From the NCBI GenBank assembly GCA_947502975.1, contig CANNBV010000010.1:1-46754 (forward strand): 46,754 nucleotides of DNA, in the 5' to 3' direction. Origin of the DNA: an uncultured Flavobacteriaceae bacterium. GTDB taxonomy: Bacteria; Bacteroidota; Bacteroidia; Flavobacteriales; Flavobacteriaceae. The notes under the pieces were generated by a model. The model was not told the DNA's origin, ran no database searches, and saw only the letters and a list, made by a program, of their open reading frames with translations. Below are positions 25,597 through 34,921 of the stretch, one piece after another. Both the position numbers and the translations under genes were made by a program. How positions within the stretch are numbered: the first letter of the stretch is position 1; each line of letters starts with the position of its first letter.

Positions 25597-26838
25597 TTAA
25601 TACTCTAAATATTCTCCACCACCAATATTAAATGTTAGAGAAAACCGTAGTGTGTTTTCTAATGGACTCTGCACTTTTGATGCAGAAAACAAATAGGATA
25701 AATCAATATTAATAACATTATATTTAAAGCCAGCTCCTAGAGCTAAAAACTTTCTGGCTCCTTTTTCTTCACTCTCATTAAAATACCCAGCTCTAAACGC
25801 AAAAGAGTCTTGATATAAATACTCTGCTCCTAAAGACCATGTAAATTCCTTTAATTCTTCACTAAAACCTCCTGGAGCGTCACCAAAAGATTGAAACATC
25901 CCAGATAAGAAACTTACATCTTGAGATTGTCCTTGAAATATTACATTTTCTCTAGTAGGGTTTGCATCTAAATCATCTACATCTTCCTCATAAGTACCAT
26001 TTCCATTATTATCTGTAAATCCATATTCATCTCCTAAAATTGGAGGCGTAGGCACTAATAACTTTGCTACTTCAGCAGTAACAGCTACTTTATTATAATC
26101 ATCAAATATAAAATCGAATCCTGCTCCTAATCTTAAAGTTGTTGGTTGGAAGTTTTCTACACCACCATCATCATATTTAAATTTAGGCCCAATGTTTTGA
26201 ATTGCAAATCCTGCTCTCCAACGTCCATTAAAATCGCTATATGCTTCTTCTTCACTTTGGTAGTATCCTGAAATGTCTACTCCAAATGTATTTGCAGAAG
26301 ATGCATCGTTATTACCAACATTTAGTCGTAAATCTGAACGTAAATAACGCATTGCTACGGACATTGCAAATTGATCTGACAACCTTAATCCATAAGATAA
26401 ATCAATCGTTAATTCATTAGGACGTTGTATCAAAGCTTCTGAAAATTCGTCAGCACGAAATTCAATATCTCCTAATGAAAAGTATTTAAAACTTGCTGCA
26501 AAAGCACTTTTTTCGTCTATTCTATTGAAATAAGTCACATTACCTAGAAATATGTCGTTTACAAGTTTACTTAAGTAAGGTGTATAACTCACACCTATAC
26601 CTGATTTTGCTTCTGAAAACACATATTTAGATGAATTCCATTGTTGAGAAAAAGCATCAACAGAGGTTGCTACCCCCATATCTCCCATACCTGCAGCTCT
26701 TGCATCTGGAGCAATAAGTACAAATGGAACTCCAGTAGTAATTACTCGAGAATCATTTTCATTAGGAATAATTACGGTTTGTGCGGTTAAGTTAAGCGTA
26801 AATACTAATGCAAATAACGCTATTAGTTTATTCTTCAT
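25597..26838 (-). CDS. porV: Type IX secretion system outer-membrane protein PorV (LptO)
   Basis: A 413-residue FadL-like beta-barrel that binds T9SS cargo at the outer membrane and passes it to the PorU sortase in the attachment complex. A signal peptide ends at LTAQ. The mature N-terminus with GVPFVLIAPDARAAGMGDMGVATSVDAFSQQWN is the characteristic PorV opening. Amphipathic strands run to a terminal aromatic (GGGEYLEY). Length is as expected. It follows porU directly (34 nt) but also has its own good promoter inside the 3' end of porU, and ends in a strong terminator. Confidence 0.93.
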   Translation of the reverse strand: MKNKLIALFALVFTLNLTAQTVIIPNENDSRVITTGVPFVLIAPDARAAGMGDMGVATSVDAFSQQWNSSKYVFSEAKSGIGVSYTPYLSKLVNDIFLGNVTYFNRIDEKSAFAASFKYFSLGDIEFRADEFSEALIQRPNELTIDLSYGLRLSDQFAMSVAMRYLRSDLRLNVGNNDASSANTFGVDISGYYQSEEEAYSDFNGRWRAGFAIQNIGPKFKYDDGGVENFQPTTLRLGAGFDFIFDDYNKVAVTAEVAKLLVPTPPILGDEYGFTDNNGNGTYEEDVDDLDANPTRENVIFQGQSQDVSFLSGMFQSFGDAPGGFSEELKEFTWSLGAEYLYQDSFAFRAGYFNESEEKGARKFLALGAGFKYNVINIDLSYLFSASKVQSPLENTLRFSLTFNIGGGEYLEY

Positions 26839-26856
26839 AGTTGAGTTTTATAGTTG

Positions 26857-26886
26857 CAAATATAATTTTTTATTAGAGTATCACAA
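26857..26886 (-). promoter_or_regulatory. Bacteroidota-type promoter for porV
   Basis: On the minus strand TTG (26884-26886) is followed after exactly 19 nt by TATATTTG (26857-26864), a close fit to the Bacteroidota TTG-N19-TAnnTTTG promoter. It lies at the very end of porU, about 20 nt before the porV ATG. Confidence 0.6.
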
Positions 26887-29800
26887 GTTTCTCAATTTTC
26901 TCTACCTTTTTATTTAGTAGATTAGATTTTACCGTTAGCTTGTAAATATAAACACCTTTTCCAATTTTTTCACCAAAATCGTCTCTCCCATCCCAGACAA
27001 TATCCCTAGACAAAGAGCTTACTGCTTTTATACCACCAGATGTTTGTCCATTAAGTGTTCTCACCAATTTACCAGAAACAGTGAATATCTGTATAGAAAC
27101 GTCTAAAGGCTCCGAACTATTGTGATTAAACCAAAATTCTGTATAATTCACAAACGGATTTGGATAATTCAGCACATTATTGATAACTAGTTCTTGATCT
27201 TGATCAAATACAATAAATTGAATTTCGGAAGTTGACGAGTTATTATATACATCCCATGCTTTAAGGGTTAAAGTATGTAAACCAGGCTCTAAATTCCTAA
27301 AAGGAAAACTAACCGTACCTTTTTGATAATCGTCGACTTCAGTTTCATAATAATCGTTCAATATAAAAGGATTAGTTTCATCACCATCAATTATTGCAGA
27401 TATATCATGCCCAATACCACTTGCCGTATTTATACCATTTGCATCTTCTAGTTTGGCTATAAGTGTTGGAGATTCGTTGGTAATACCTCCTGACACAAAG
27501 TTTTCATCATTCATGTATAGTGTAATCACAGGCCCAATATTATCAGCTTCAGCATTTTCATTCACGCCTCCAATTCTAATATTAGTAATATCTGCTCCCG
27601 CTTGATCTTGTGATAATTGTTCATTTCTGGCATAAAAACTTACTCTACCTAAACCAACAGGCACACCTATATCTTTTGGCACCACAAAATCAAATTCAAA
27701 TTGACCATTAGTAACTGAGGCTTGCCCTCTAAAAACAATTGCTCCTAACGTTTCAAAATCTAACTTTACTAAGTTACCTCCATTTCTGGTACCATCATTG
27801 GCTAAGGTTTCTCTTTCTATAAACTTATCATAAATCGTTGTAGATACTACACCATTGTATCCACTTAATATATTACCATTTACATCTGTAACTTCTCCTG
27901 CAAGTTTAACTCTACCAAGTGCTTTTAAAGTATCAGTGGCTTGCGCTATAGGCACATCATTTAGTGCTGTCAATCTAATACTAGGTTCAGGAAATGCCAA
28001 TTTCATTGCTGGGTCTCCAATGTAAAATACCAAACGCCTTTGTGCTGCAAAACCAATACCTGGATCATTTTTAGTAAGTCTTAGTGCCTCTGCCGCGGAG
28101 GGATATTCATCATTATCAAAAGTATCATTATCACTATATGAAAATAAATATTCACCTAAAGTGTTATTAAATGTAATACCAAAATTAACAAATACTTGAC
28201 GTGTAGTTGTAATTAAACTTATAGCACCTGCTTCTTTATTCCAATATGTAAATTCTCCTGCTGTCTTTCTGAAAGGGTTATCAAACTTGGTAAATTCACA
28301 GGTTACGGTGACAAAGCAATTGAGTTTACAAAAGTTCTTTAAATTATCTATTGAAGGAATATCAAGAATACGTTCTTCTGATAGTCCATCTTCACCTCCA
28401 TGTCCAAAATAATTGACTACCAAAGCACCATTATCTATTGCATTAGAAAATTCTTCTACGACATCTGGATATCGTTCACCACCTGCTGATGATTCCTGTT
28501 GAAATGCATCCGTATGAATCTTTATAACATTAACAAAGGATTTATTGTTTGTAACTTGGTTTCCTACATTATCGGTAGTTTCTTGTATGATACCTTCCCA
28601 ATCTTTATCAACATCATCAGATACTACTACATAATTATTTCTCCACCTTCCGAAGGATTCTTTTGCATAGTAAGATTCTATCTTATCTACTAAATCTTTT
28701 GCGCGTTGCGGAGTATCTGCTAGAATACGACCAACTGCAATGTCCAAACGATCACTATTAGCCATAGCCCCTTCAGTATCGTCCATCATGCCATAAAAGT
28801 CGTCTGAAACAAATGAATTAGTGAGGTTTAAACTACTGTAGGAATGCCAAGAAGGTGCTATGTTCGTATTATTTGGTATTCTATCTTTATAATCGTAGGA
28901 ACCATCCCCAAATAAGCACAGATATTTTATTCTATTATCTGGGCTACTAGCGTTATCGTAAATATATTTAACTAAATTTCGAATAGCTCCAATATCCTGA
29001 TTGCCTGTACTGAATTCAGCATAAATTTCATCTAAACCGGCTACTTTTACATTTAAACCATACCTATTTCTATTAATCTGAGCCAAACGTTCAGCTTGAT
29101 TCAACATATTGTTTGGAGCAACGATTAGATAATCGATATCTTGAAAATTACCATCAGGATTATTAAAAATTGTCCCTTTTATATTTTGATTTCGTACCTG
29201 AGTATTCCTATCACGCTTAGGTTCGAAATAATCTGACGCAGAAAGTGCAACATAAATCCTAGTTTCTCCCATTTCCGAAGTAAAACTAAATGTACTTTCT
29301 TCATCAACGTTTTCCACATTTCGTATATTATATATATCTGTAACGTCCCAAACTTCTTGTAGTCTCGACGCATCAGAGATGCTATATTGTACGACTCCTG
29401 AATTATTAGCTACATTATTGTTTTTAAACTGGAATTGTGTACTATTAAATTTTAGCGGCCTTGTTGCTTCAACTGAAATATAATCTAAATAGGCTTGCGA
29501 ACTTGGGTTTGACTGATTATCGTAATTGAGATTCACCACAATATCACTGCTTGTTACATTTACATTTCCAGAATAAAATGCTGAAGCACCAATTACAGTA
29601 TTACTTGTTGTGCCAAACAATAAGTTTTGTACTAAATTACCATTTATTTTTACCTCCATGGATGTATTAGCAGAAGAAACGGCTGCTGTGTATACTCTAA
29701 CACTTACAGGTTCGGAAGTAACAAGTTCTGGAAAATTAAATGTAAACTCTTGTTCATTATCAATATTAAATCGTTCACCAAACCAACGCCTACCAACTGT

Positions 29801-30754
29801 ACCAATATTATGAATGTCTCGTTCATGGAATTGGTACTCTTGGTAAGTATTTACGCTTAAATCAACCGTGCCAGAAGGCTGAACAATTGGTTGTATCCTT
29901 TTTCCTGATGTACCACCTACACTTACATAGTAATATGTTTTGTCAGTATAACAATTAATATTAGTGTTGCTCTCTTGATTATATGCTCTAGGCCCTTGTC
30001 CATAGAAAAGTATATAATCTTCATTATCAAAAGTACCATCTTGTTCACCCATCACTTTTATGGCGTTCTCAGTAATATCAAATGGATAAGGTTCTGAATT
30101 ACTGTAAGGTATCATCCGCCCCCCATTACCAAAAAGCTTTATAGTCCTTGGATCTACACTATTTATATTAATTCCTAAATTTTGCAAAAAGCCTTTAGTT
30201 AATTTGAAAACACCTGTGGTATCTATGTAAAACTTATACCAATCACCAGAATTTAAAACGGAGTTGATAATTATTTTAGAATTCCTAAAATTTTTAGACC
30301 TAGTATTAGATACCGTAGTTATATCATTATAACTAACTTGAAAAGAAAGTAGCTTTTTGTAACTCCCATTTTCATCTTTTATAATTGGAGATAATTCTAA
30401 AAACGCAAATTGCTTATCTCTTGACTTAGAATTTTTTAAACTGAAATTAATCGTATTACCAATTTTGGATTTGTCTATATCTAGTAACTCTTGTTCTGAA
30501 ATTGATTGATAATTGGTATTGGTTATCGTAGTTGAAGATTCATTGATGCTGTTTGGTATTTCCCATTGGGCTATAAACTGCAATCCAGCATCAAAATCAT
30601 AGCTATAATTTTCTTGACTAAAAAAAGGTAATTCTAATGAAGTTGAACCGAAAGTCAATTTAGTGGTACCATTCCAGTCAATTGAAAAACTTTTTTTTTG
30701 ACTGTAAGTAAAACTAGATATCAGTATTAATAAAACTAAAATTTTCTCTTTCAT
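26873..30754 (-). CDS. porU: Type IX secretion system C-terminal signal peptidase/sortase PorU
   Basis: A 1293-residue member of peptidase family C25 (gingipain-like) that removes the C-terminal sorting domain of T9SS cargo and attaches it at the cell surface. The catalytic dyad is visible: His785 in YFGHGGED and Cys819 in VTCEF. A signal peptide (KEKILVLLILISSFTYS) is followed by a long N-terminal beta region. The C-terminus (about 1195-1293) is itself a T9SS type A-like domain: NYPNPFVNYTEFWF, WDGRDDFGEKIGKGVYIYKL. PorU is known to keep this domain uncleaved. Divergent from gldJ and followed by porV, the usual flavobacterial arrangement. Confidence 0.93.
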   Translation of the reverse strand: MKEKILVLLILISSFTYSQKKSFSIDWNGTTKLTFGSTSLELPFFSQENYSYDFDAGLQFIAQWEIPNSINESSTTITNTNYQSISEQELLDIDKSKIGNTINFSLKNSKSRDKQFAFLELSPIIKDENGSYKKLLSFQVSYNDITTVSNTRSKNFRNSKIIINSVLNSGDWYKFYIDTTGVFKLTKGFLQNLGININSVDPRTIKLFGNGGRMIPYSNSEPYPFDITENAIKVMGEQDGTFDNEDYILFYGQGPRAYNQESNTNINCYTDKTYYYVSVGGTSGKRIQPIVQPSGTVDLSVNTYQEYQFHERDIHNIGTVGRRWFGERFNIDNEQEFTFNFPELVTSEPVSVRVYTAAVSSANTSMEVKINGNLVQNLLFGTTSNTVIGASAFYSGNVNVTSSDIVVNLNYDNQSNPSSQAYLDYISVEATRPLKFNSTQFQFKNNNVANNSGVVQYSISDASRLQEVWDVTDIYNIRNVENVDEESTFSFTSEMGETRIYVALSASDYFEPKRDRNTQVRNQNIKGTIFNNPDGNFQDIDYLIVAPNNMLNQAERLAQINRNRYGLNVKVAGLDEIYAEFSTGNQDIGAIRNLVKYIYDNASSPDNRIKYLCLFGDGSYDYKDRIPNNTNIAPSWHSYSSLNLTNSFVSDDFYGMMDDTEGAMANSDRLDIAVGRILADTPQRAKDLVDKIESYYAKESFGRWRNNYVVVSDDVDKDWEGIIQETTDNVGNQVTNNKSFVNVIKIHTDAFQQESSAGGERYPDVVEEFSNAIDNGALVVNYFGHGGEDGLSEERILDIPSIDNLKNFCKLNCFVTVTCEFTKFDNPFRKTAGEFTYWNKEAGAISLITTTRQVFVNFGITFNNTLGEYLFSYSDNDTFDNDEYPSAAEALRLTKNDPGIGFAAQRRLVFYIGDPAMKLAFPEPSIRLTALNDVPIAQATDTLKALGRVKLAGEVTDVNGNILSGYNGVVSTTIYDKFIERETLANDGTRNGGNLVKLDFETLGAIVFRGQASVTNGQFEFDFVVPKDIGVPVGLGRVSFYARNEQLSQDQAGADITNIRIGGVNENAEADNIGPVITLYMNDENFVSGGITNESPTLIAKLEDANGINTASGIGHDISAIIDGDETNPFILNDYYETEVDDYQKGTVSFPFRNLEPGLHTLTLKAWDVYNNSSTSEIQFIVFDQDQELVINNVLNYPNPFVNYTEFWFNHNSSEPLDVSIQIFTVSGKLVRTLNGQTSGGIKAVSSLSRDIVWDGRDDFGEKIGKGVYIYKLTVKSNLLNKKVEKIEKLVIL

Positions 30755-30819
30755 GAGCTAAAATAACGTCTGCAAGTAACAGTTATTATCAAATAAAACA
30801 ACAATTTTTTTCTTTACAT

Positions 30820-30827
30820 CAAAAATA
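30820..30827 (-). promoter_or_regulatory. Putative -7 promoter box for porU
   Basis: The minus strand reads TATTTTTG, about 66 nt upstream of the porU start. A -33 TTG at normal spacing was not seen. Confidence 0.35.
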
Positions 30828-30894
30828 CAATAATATTTTATGAAAAGTAGCGTTATTTCTGTGTGATAGTTTGGAGAAAAGTGTCAAAATCATC

Positions 30895-30928
30895 GATGTA
30901 ATACATCAAAAATAGGATGAAATACATA
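30895..30928. promoter_or_regulatory. Tandem 13-bp palindromic sites in the porU-gldJ intergenic region
   Basis: GATGTAATACATC (30895-30907) is a perfect palindrome. A near copy, GATGAAATACATA (30916-30928), follows with start-to-start spacing of 21 bases, two helical turns. Both lie between the divergent porU and gldJ starts, as expected for dimer-binding operator sites. Confidence 0.45.
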
Positions 30929-31020
30929 TTTTTTTCGCTAAAATGCAAAAAATAGCTTGTTCTGTAAGGTTTAATTCTTATATTGCAGCACCAAAACAAA
31001 AATTTAGCTTACTTAAACGT

Positions 31021-32694
31021 ATGAATATGAAAAATGTAGCGATATTAAAAGTATTCTTAATCGCAGTTCTTTCTGTAACGGCTTTCGGTTGTAAAAAATC
31101 ATCTAGTTCTAAAAACAGTTCTAGAGCAACAGGATGGCAAATTAATGGTAAAGACGGCGGTTTTCAATACAATACAAACTTCAAAGAGCAAGAAACTGCC
31201 CCAGGCTTAGTTTTTATTGAAGGTGGTACATTTACTAAAGGTCGTGTACAAGATGATGTGATGCACGACTGGAATAATACACCTACTCAACAACATGTTC
31301 AATCATTTTACATGGATGAAACTGAGGTAACCAATTTAATGTATGTTGAGTATCTTGACTACATGAAGAAGTTATATCCACCTGATGATGAACTTTACAG
31401 AAATATTTACAACGGTATTTTACCAGACACACTAGTTTGGAGAAATCGTCTTGGATACAATGAAGTAATGACCGAAAACTACTTGAGACATCCAGCGTAT
31501 GCTGAATATCCTGTAGTTGGTGTAAGTTGGATTCAAGCTGTTGAATATTCAAATTGGAGAACCGACCGTGTAAACGAATTAAATTTACAAAAAAGTGGTT
31601 ACAGGGATATCAGTACGACTGAAGTAGATCCTGATAATTACTTTAGCACAGACAGATATCAAGTTGATCCAAGTGCATATGACAATGGTGAAACTGATGG
31701 TAAACGTAATAGAAATGTTAGAGTTGATGCAGATGGTAACGAAACTGGAGTTTATGCTTCAATGGAAACTGGAGTAATTGGCCCTAAATATAGGCTTCCA
31801 ACTGAAGTTGAGTGGGAATATGCTGCTTTAGGCTTAAGCGAGTTAAGAAGCTATAACTTATACCGTGGACGAAAAAAATATCCATGGGACGGACAATACA
31901 CACGTTCAGGTAAACGTAAATATCGTGGTGATCAATTAGCTAACTTTAAACAGGGTAAAGGTGATTACGGTGGAATTGCTGGATGGAGTGATGATGGTGC
32001 AGATATTACCAATGCTGTTAAGTCTTATGAACCAAACGATTATGGGTTATATGATATGGCTGGTAATGTAGCTGAATGGGTTGCAGACGTTTATAGACCA
32101 ATTGTGGATGATGAGTTCAACGATTTCAACTACTATAGAGGTAACGTTTACACCAAAAACGCAATTACTGAAGAGGGAACTGTAAAAGTTGTTACTTCTG
32201 ATGAGATTGTTTACGACACACTATCTAACGGTAGAATTGTTGCAAGAAACTTACCTGGTGAAATTGTTAAGGTTGCTGTAGATGAAAATGAAACATATTT
32301 AAGACCTAACTTTGACAGATCAGATAACATCAACTTTAGAGATGGTGACCGTCGTTCTTCTCGTTACTACGAAAGTTTTGGTGAGGAAGATGAAGATGAA
32401 GCGTCTGAAGATTCTAATACAAGAAAAATGTATAATTCTCCAAAGCATACTATAACTAGAGATTCATTAGGTAATATGGTTAGAGAATACGATAAGTCAA
32501 ATTCAAGAACATCATTAATTAATGACGAAGTAAGAGTTTATAAAGGTGGTTCTTGGAAAGATAGAGAGTATTGGTTAGATCCTGCTCAAAGAAGATACTT
32601 CCCACAAGATATGGCCACAGATTATATTGGCTTTAGATGTGCGATGTCTCGTGTAGGTTCAAAATCTAAAACACAAAATAAAAAGAAGAGTTAA
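31021..32694 (+). CDS. gldJ: Gliding motility lipoprotein GldJ
   Basis: A lipoprotein of about 557 residues needed for gliding and for stability of GldK and the T9SS in flavobacteria. The start is placed at ATG 31021 (MNMKNVAILK), giving a lipobox with lipidated Cys24 (VTAFGC); an ATG 78 bases upstream would put extra residues before the signal peptide. The body is a formylglycine-generating-enzyme/SUMF1-like fold, as in GldK: FIEGGTFTKG, MDETEVTN, YPVVGVSWIQAVEYSNWR, RLPTEVEWEYAA, NDYGLYDMAGNVAEWVADVY, and C-terminal GGSWKD...GFRCAMS. A charged acidic insertion (EEDEDEASED) precedes the last block. An intrinsic terminator and murF follow. Confidence 0.92.
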   Translation: MNMKNVAILKVFLIAVLSVTAFGCKKSSSSKNSSRATGWQINGKDGGFQYNTNFKEQETAPGLVFIEGGTFTKGRVQDDVMHDWNNTPTQQHVQSFYMDETEVTNLMYVEYLDYMKKLYPPDDELYRNIYNGILPDTLVWRNRLGYNEVMTENYLRHPAYAEYPVVGVSWIQAVEYSNWRTDRVNELNLQKSGYRDISTTEVDPDNYFSTDRYQVDPSAYDNGETDGKRNRNVRVDADGNETGVYASMETGVIGPKYRLPTEVEWEYAALGLSELRSYNLYRGRKKYPWDGQYTRSGKRKYRGDQLANFKQGKGDYGGIAGWSDDGADITNAVKSYEPNDYGLYDMAGNVAEWVADVYRPIVDDEFNDFNYYRGNVYTKNAITEEGTVKVVTSDEIVYDTLSNGRIVARNLPGEIVKVAVDENETYLRPNFDRSDNINFRDGDRRSSRYYESFGEEDEDEASEDSNTRKMYNSPKHTITRDSLGNMVREYDKSNSRTSLINDEVRVYKGGSWKDREYWLDPAQRRYFPQDMATDYIGFRCAMSRVGSKSKTQNKKKS

Positions 32695-32723
32695 TAACTA
32701 ATTCTTTTTTAAAATAAAATTAG

Positions 32724-32756
32724 AAAAGTCCTGATGCTAAATCAGGACTTTTTTTT
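32724..32756 (+). terminator. Rho-independent terminator after gldJ
   Basis: AAAAGTCCTGAT (32724-32735) and ATCAGGACTTTT (32741-32752) form a 12-bp perfect stem with a 5-nt loop, followed by a T-run to 32756. It separates gldJ from murF, which starts 13 bases later. Confidence 0.9.
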
Positions 32757-32768
32757 ACATTTATTTTT

Positions 32769-34046
32769 ATGAAAATAAAAGAACTACACCAACAATTTTT
32801 ACAGTGTAATTCAGTGTGTACTGATACTAGAAAAATTGAAAAAAACGATCTGTTTTTTGCATTAAAAGGTGATAATTTTAATGGTAATACATATGCACAA
32901 CAAGCTATAGATAACGGTGCAAAATATGCTATAATTGATGAAGAAGAATTTCAAACAAATAATACAATTTTGGTAAAAGATGTTTTGGAAACACTTCAAC
33001 ATCTTGCAACCTACCACAGAGATTATTTAAAAGTTCCAATAATAGCATTAACAGGAAGTAATGGCAAAACTACAACCAAAGAATTGATTAATGTCGTTCT
33101 ATCGAAAAAATATAAAACTACTGCTACGCAAGGTAATTTAAATAACCATATTGGCGTACCGCTAACTTTACTTTCAATGACCAAAGCTACAGAAATTGGC
33201 ATTGTAGAAATGGGAGCAAATCATCAAAAAGAAATAGAATTTTTATGCAATATTGCATTTCCAGATTACGGATTAATTACAAACTATGGCAAAGCTCATT
33301 TAGAGGGTTTTGGAGGTCTAGAAGGTGTTATAAAAGGTAAAAGTGAAATGTTTGATCATTTGATTAAAAATGACAAAACAATCTTCCTTAACAATAATGA
33401 TCCCATACAAATTGAAAAAAGTAAAGATGGTACTGTTTTTACTTTCGGAAATAGTAAAAGTGATTCACAGGTTTCAATAGACTTCATCAAAGCCCAGCCT
33501 TTTGTTAAATCATTGTATAATGATTTAACTATAGAAAGTCATCTTATTGGTGATTATAATTTCAACAACATTGCAGTGGCGATAACTATTGGTAATTATT
33601 TTAAAGTGAAGGATACAGATATTAAGTCAGCAATAGAAAGTTATATCCCAGCCAACAATCGCTCTCAAATCATTGAAAAAGAATCTAATAAAATAATTCT
33701 GGATGCTTACAATGCCAACCCCACGAGTATGCGCGCAGCACTCCTTAATTTTGAAAAACAAGAAGGACATAAAATTGCTATTCTAGGTGATATGTTTGAA
33801 TTGGGTAGAGATGCAGATATAGAACATCAAAATATAACAGATTTAGCAATCTCACTACATATCGATAAAATTATTCTTGTTGGAGAAAATTTTAATAATT
33901 GTAATGTTAATTCTGACAAGGTACATCAATTTAAATCTTTCGAAAGCTTTAAAACGAGTACACAAAAAGATAGGTTTAAAAACTGTTCAATTTTGATAAA
34001 AGGTTCACGCGGAATGGCTTTAGAAAGAGTTTTAGAATTAATTTAG
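32769..34046 (+). CDS. murF: UDP-N-acetylmuramoyl-tripeptide--D-alanyl-D-alanine ligase
   Basis: A 425-residue Mur ligase that adds D-Ala-D-Ala to UDP-MurNAc-tripeptide, the last cytoplasmic precursor step of peptidoglycan synthesis. The N-terminal domain has VCTDTRKIEKNDLFFALKG, the MurF-type uridine-binding pattern. The ATP loop GSNGKTTTKE is at 96-105. EMGANHQKEIEFL and NYGKAHLEGFG follow in the central domain, and DAYNANPTSMRAAL with LGDMFELG mark the C-terminal domain. It lies just after the gldJ terminator, so it either has its own promoter in the few bases between or depends on read-through. Confidence 0.93.
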   Translation: MKIKELHQQFLQCNSVCTDTRKIEKNDLFFALKGDNFNGNTYAQQAIDNGAKYAIIDEEEFQTNNTILVKDVLETLQHLATYHRDYLKVPIIALTGSNGKTTTKELINVVLSKKYKTTATQGNLNNHIGVPLTLLSMTKATEIGIVEMGANHQKEIEFLCNIAFPDYGLITNYGKAHLEGFGGLEGVIKGKSEMFDHLIKNDKTIFLNNNDPIQIEKSKDGTVFTFGNSKSDSQVSIDFIKAQPFVKSLYNDLTIESHLIGDYNFNNIAVAITIGNYFKVKDTDIKSAIESYIPANNRSQIIEKESNKIILDAYNANPTSMRAALLNFEKQEGHKIAILGDMFELGRDADIEHQNITDLAISLHIDKIILVGENFNNCNVNSDKVHQFKSFESFKTSTQKDRFKNCSILIKGSRGMALERVLELI

Positions 34047-34052
34047 AAGCTA

Positions 34053-34373
34053 TTAATCTTTAGGTAATTGGTTTTTTAAATCATTAATTAGAACCTCTAT
34101 CTTATCAATAATCTGTTCGTTATTTAAAACTGCTCTGTAGGTTTCATCAGATTCTTTTACACTATCTGTACCTAGATCATTATCTCTTAATAACCAGTTT
34201 AAATCTACTTCAGGAAACTCTTGTATTATTTTTAATAAAAATTCTATTGAAATTTTTTTACCATTAACATACTGAGATAATTGAGAGTAATTCATGTCTA
34301 GCTTTTCAGCTAAATCACGTAATCTAGTATACTTCGTCTTAATAAGTTGTTTTAATTTGTCTTCGAACTTCAT
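34053..34373 (-). CDS. Small helix-turn-helix (XRE-type) DNA-binding protein
   Basis: A 106-residue protein whose first 65 residues form an HTH_XRE fold: RLRDLAEKLDMNYSQLSQYVNGKKISIEFLLKIIQEFPEVDLNWLLRDN. The pattern LAEKLDMNYSQLSQYVNG is the recognition-helix region. The C-terminal 40 residues look helical and charged, probably for dimerisation. It is divergent from the 93-residue gene at 34477 across a 103-nt gap with a palindrome and a -7 box, so auto- or cross-regulation is likely. Its 3' end converges with murF, 6 bases away. Confidence 0.8.
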   Translation of the reverse strand: MKFEDKLKQLIKTKYTRLRDLAEKLDMNYSQLSQYVNGKKISIEFLLKIIQEFPEVDLNWLLRDNDLGTDSVKESDETYRAVLNNEQIIDKIEVLINDLKNQLPKD

Positions 34374-34437
34374 AGCTTAGAATAAACACAAACATTACTT
34401 ATAATTAAATTTTTTTATTTTTATATAATTATTTGTA

Positions 34438-34464
34438 TATATTTGTGTGTAATTTCATTCACAC
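34438..34464 (+). promoter_or_regulatory. -7 box and inverted repeat between the divergent small regulator genes
   Basis: TATATTTG at 34438-34445 matches the Bacteroidota -7 box for the plus-strand 93-residue gene. Immediately after it, GTGTG (34445-34449) and CACAC (34460-34464) form an inverted repeat with partly symmetrical inner bases (TAAT...ATT). A repressor bound here would cover the transcription start. Confidence 0.45.
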
Positions 34465-34476
34465 CCTTATCTATTT

Positions 34477-34758
34477 ATGACAAATTTAAACAAATTATAC
34501 ACATACTATGACGTTGATGACAAGAAAGAACAAGAAGTTTTATTAGACTTATTAAAGAATCATCTACCGAAAGAATATACTAGTAAGGTAATAACTAAAC
34601 TTGCAGAAGAAGGATTAACTACAGATTCCCAAACTGTGAGGAATATTAAAAGTGGAATCAGCAAAAACATCCAAGTATTCAATGCTATAATAGAAGTTGC
34701 TAAAGAATACGAAAAAATATCTAATCGTCTAAAAAATAACCTTAAGAGGACTAATTAG
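34477..34758 (+). CDS. Small putative DNA-binding protein, function unknown
   Basis: A 93-residue charged, all-helical-looking protein without signal peptide or membrane segment. The segment SKVITKLAEEGLTTDSQTVRNIKSGISKNIQVFNAIIEVAKEY resembles short Bacteroidota proteins in which a helix-turn-helix is followed by a T-V-x-N-x-K-x-G recognition region, so DNA binding is plausible. There is no match to a named family that I can claim. It pairs divergently with the XRE-like gene at 34053-34373. The stop codon lies within a perfect palindrome, GACTAATTAGTC (34749-34760). Confidence 0.6.
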   Translation: MTNLNKLYTYYDVDDKKEQEVLLDLLKNHLPKEYTSKVITKLAEEGLTTDSQTVRNIKSGISKNIQVFNAIIEVAKEYEKISNRLKNNLKRTN

Positions 34759-34809
34759 TCTCAAAGAAGACTATGGTTTGTAGCTGCTCTCACTATTGAT
34801 CATAGTCTT
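34749..34809. repeat. Two nested inverted repeats downstream of the small DNA-binding gene
   Basis: GACTAATTAGTC (34749-34760) is a perfect 12-bp palindrome over the stop codon. AAGACTATG (34767-34775) and CATAGTCTT (34801-34809) form a 9-bp stem with a 25-nt loop. Neither has a strong T-run, so they are not clear terminators. Confidence 0.5.
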
Positions 34810-34921
34810 AAATTTATTTACTAATAATAGCACTTAGCAAGCTTCACAGAATAAAAGTACTATTGAATAATTCTGAATCAGAATTTTGTATACAACACTT
34901 TATAATAGAGATATCATAAAA

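Noticed and set aside
30943-31020. N-terminal extension of GldJ from an ATG at 30943
   Set aside because: The lipoprotein signal starts at 31021, and the shorter length of about 557 residues fits known GldJ proteins.
34749-34809. Inverted repeats considered as a tRNA-associated attachment site or integration scar
   Set aside because: No integrase, no duplicated tRNA 3' end and no mobile genes are present; the repeats look local.
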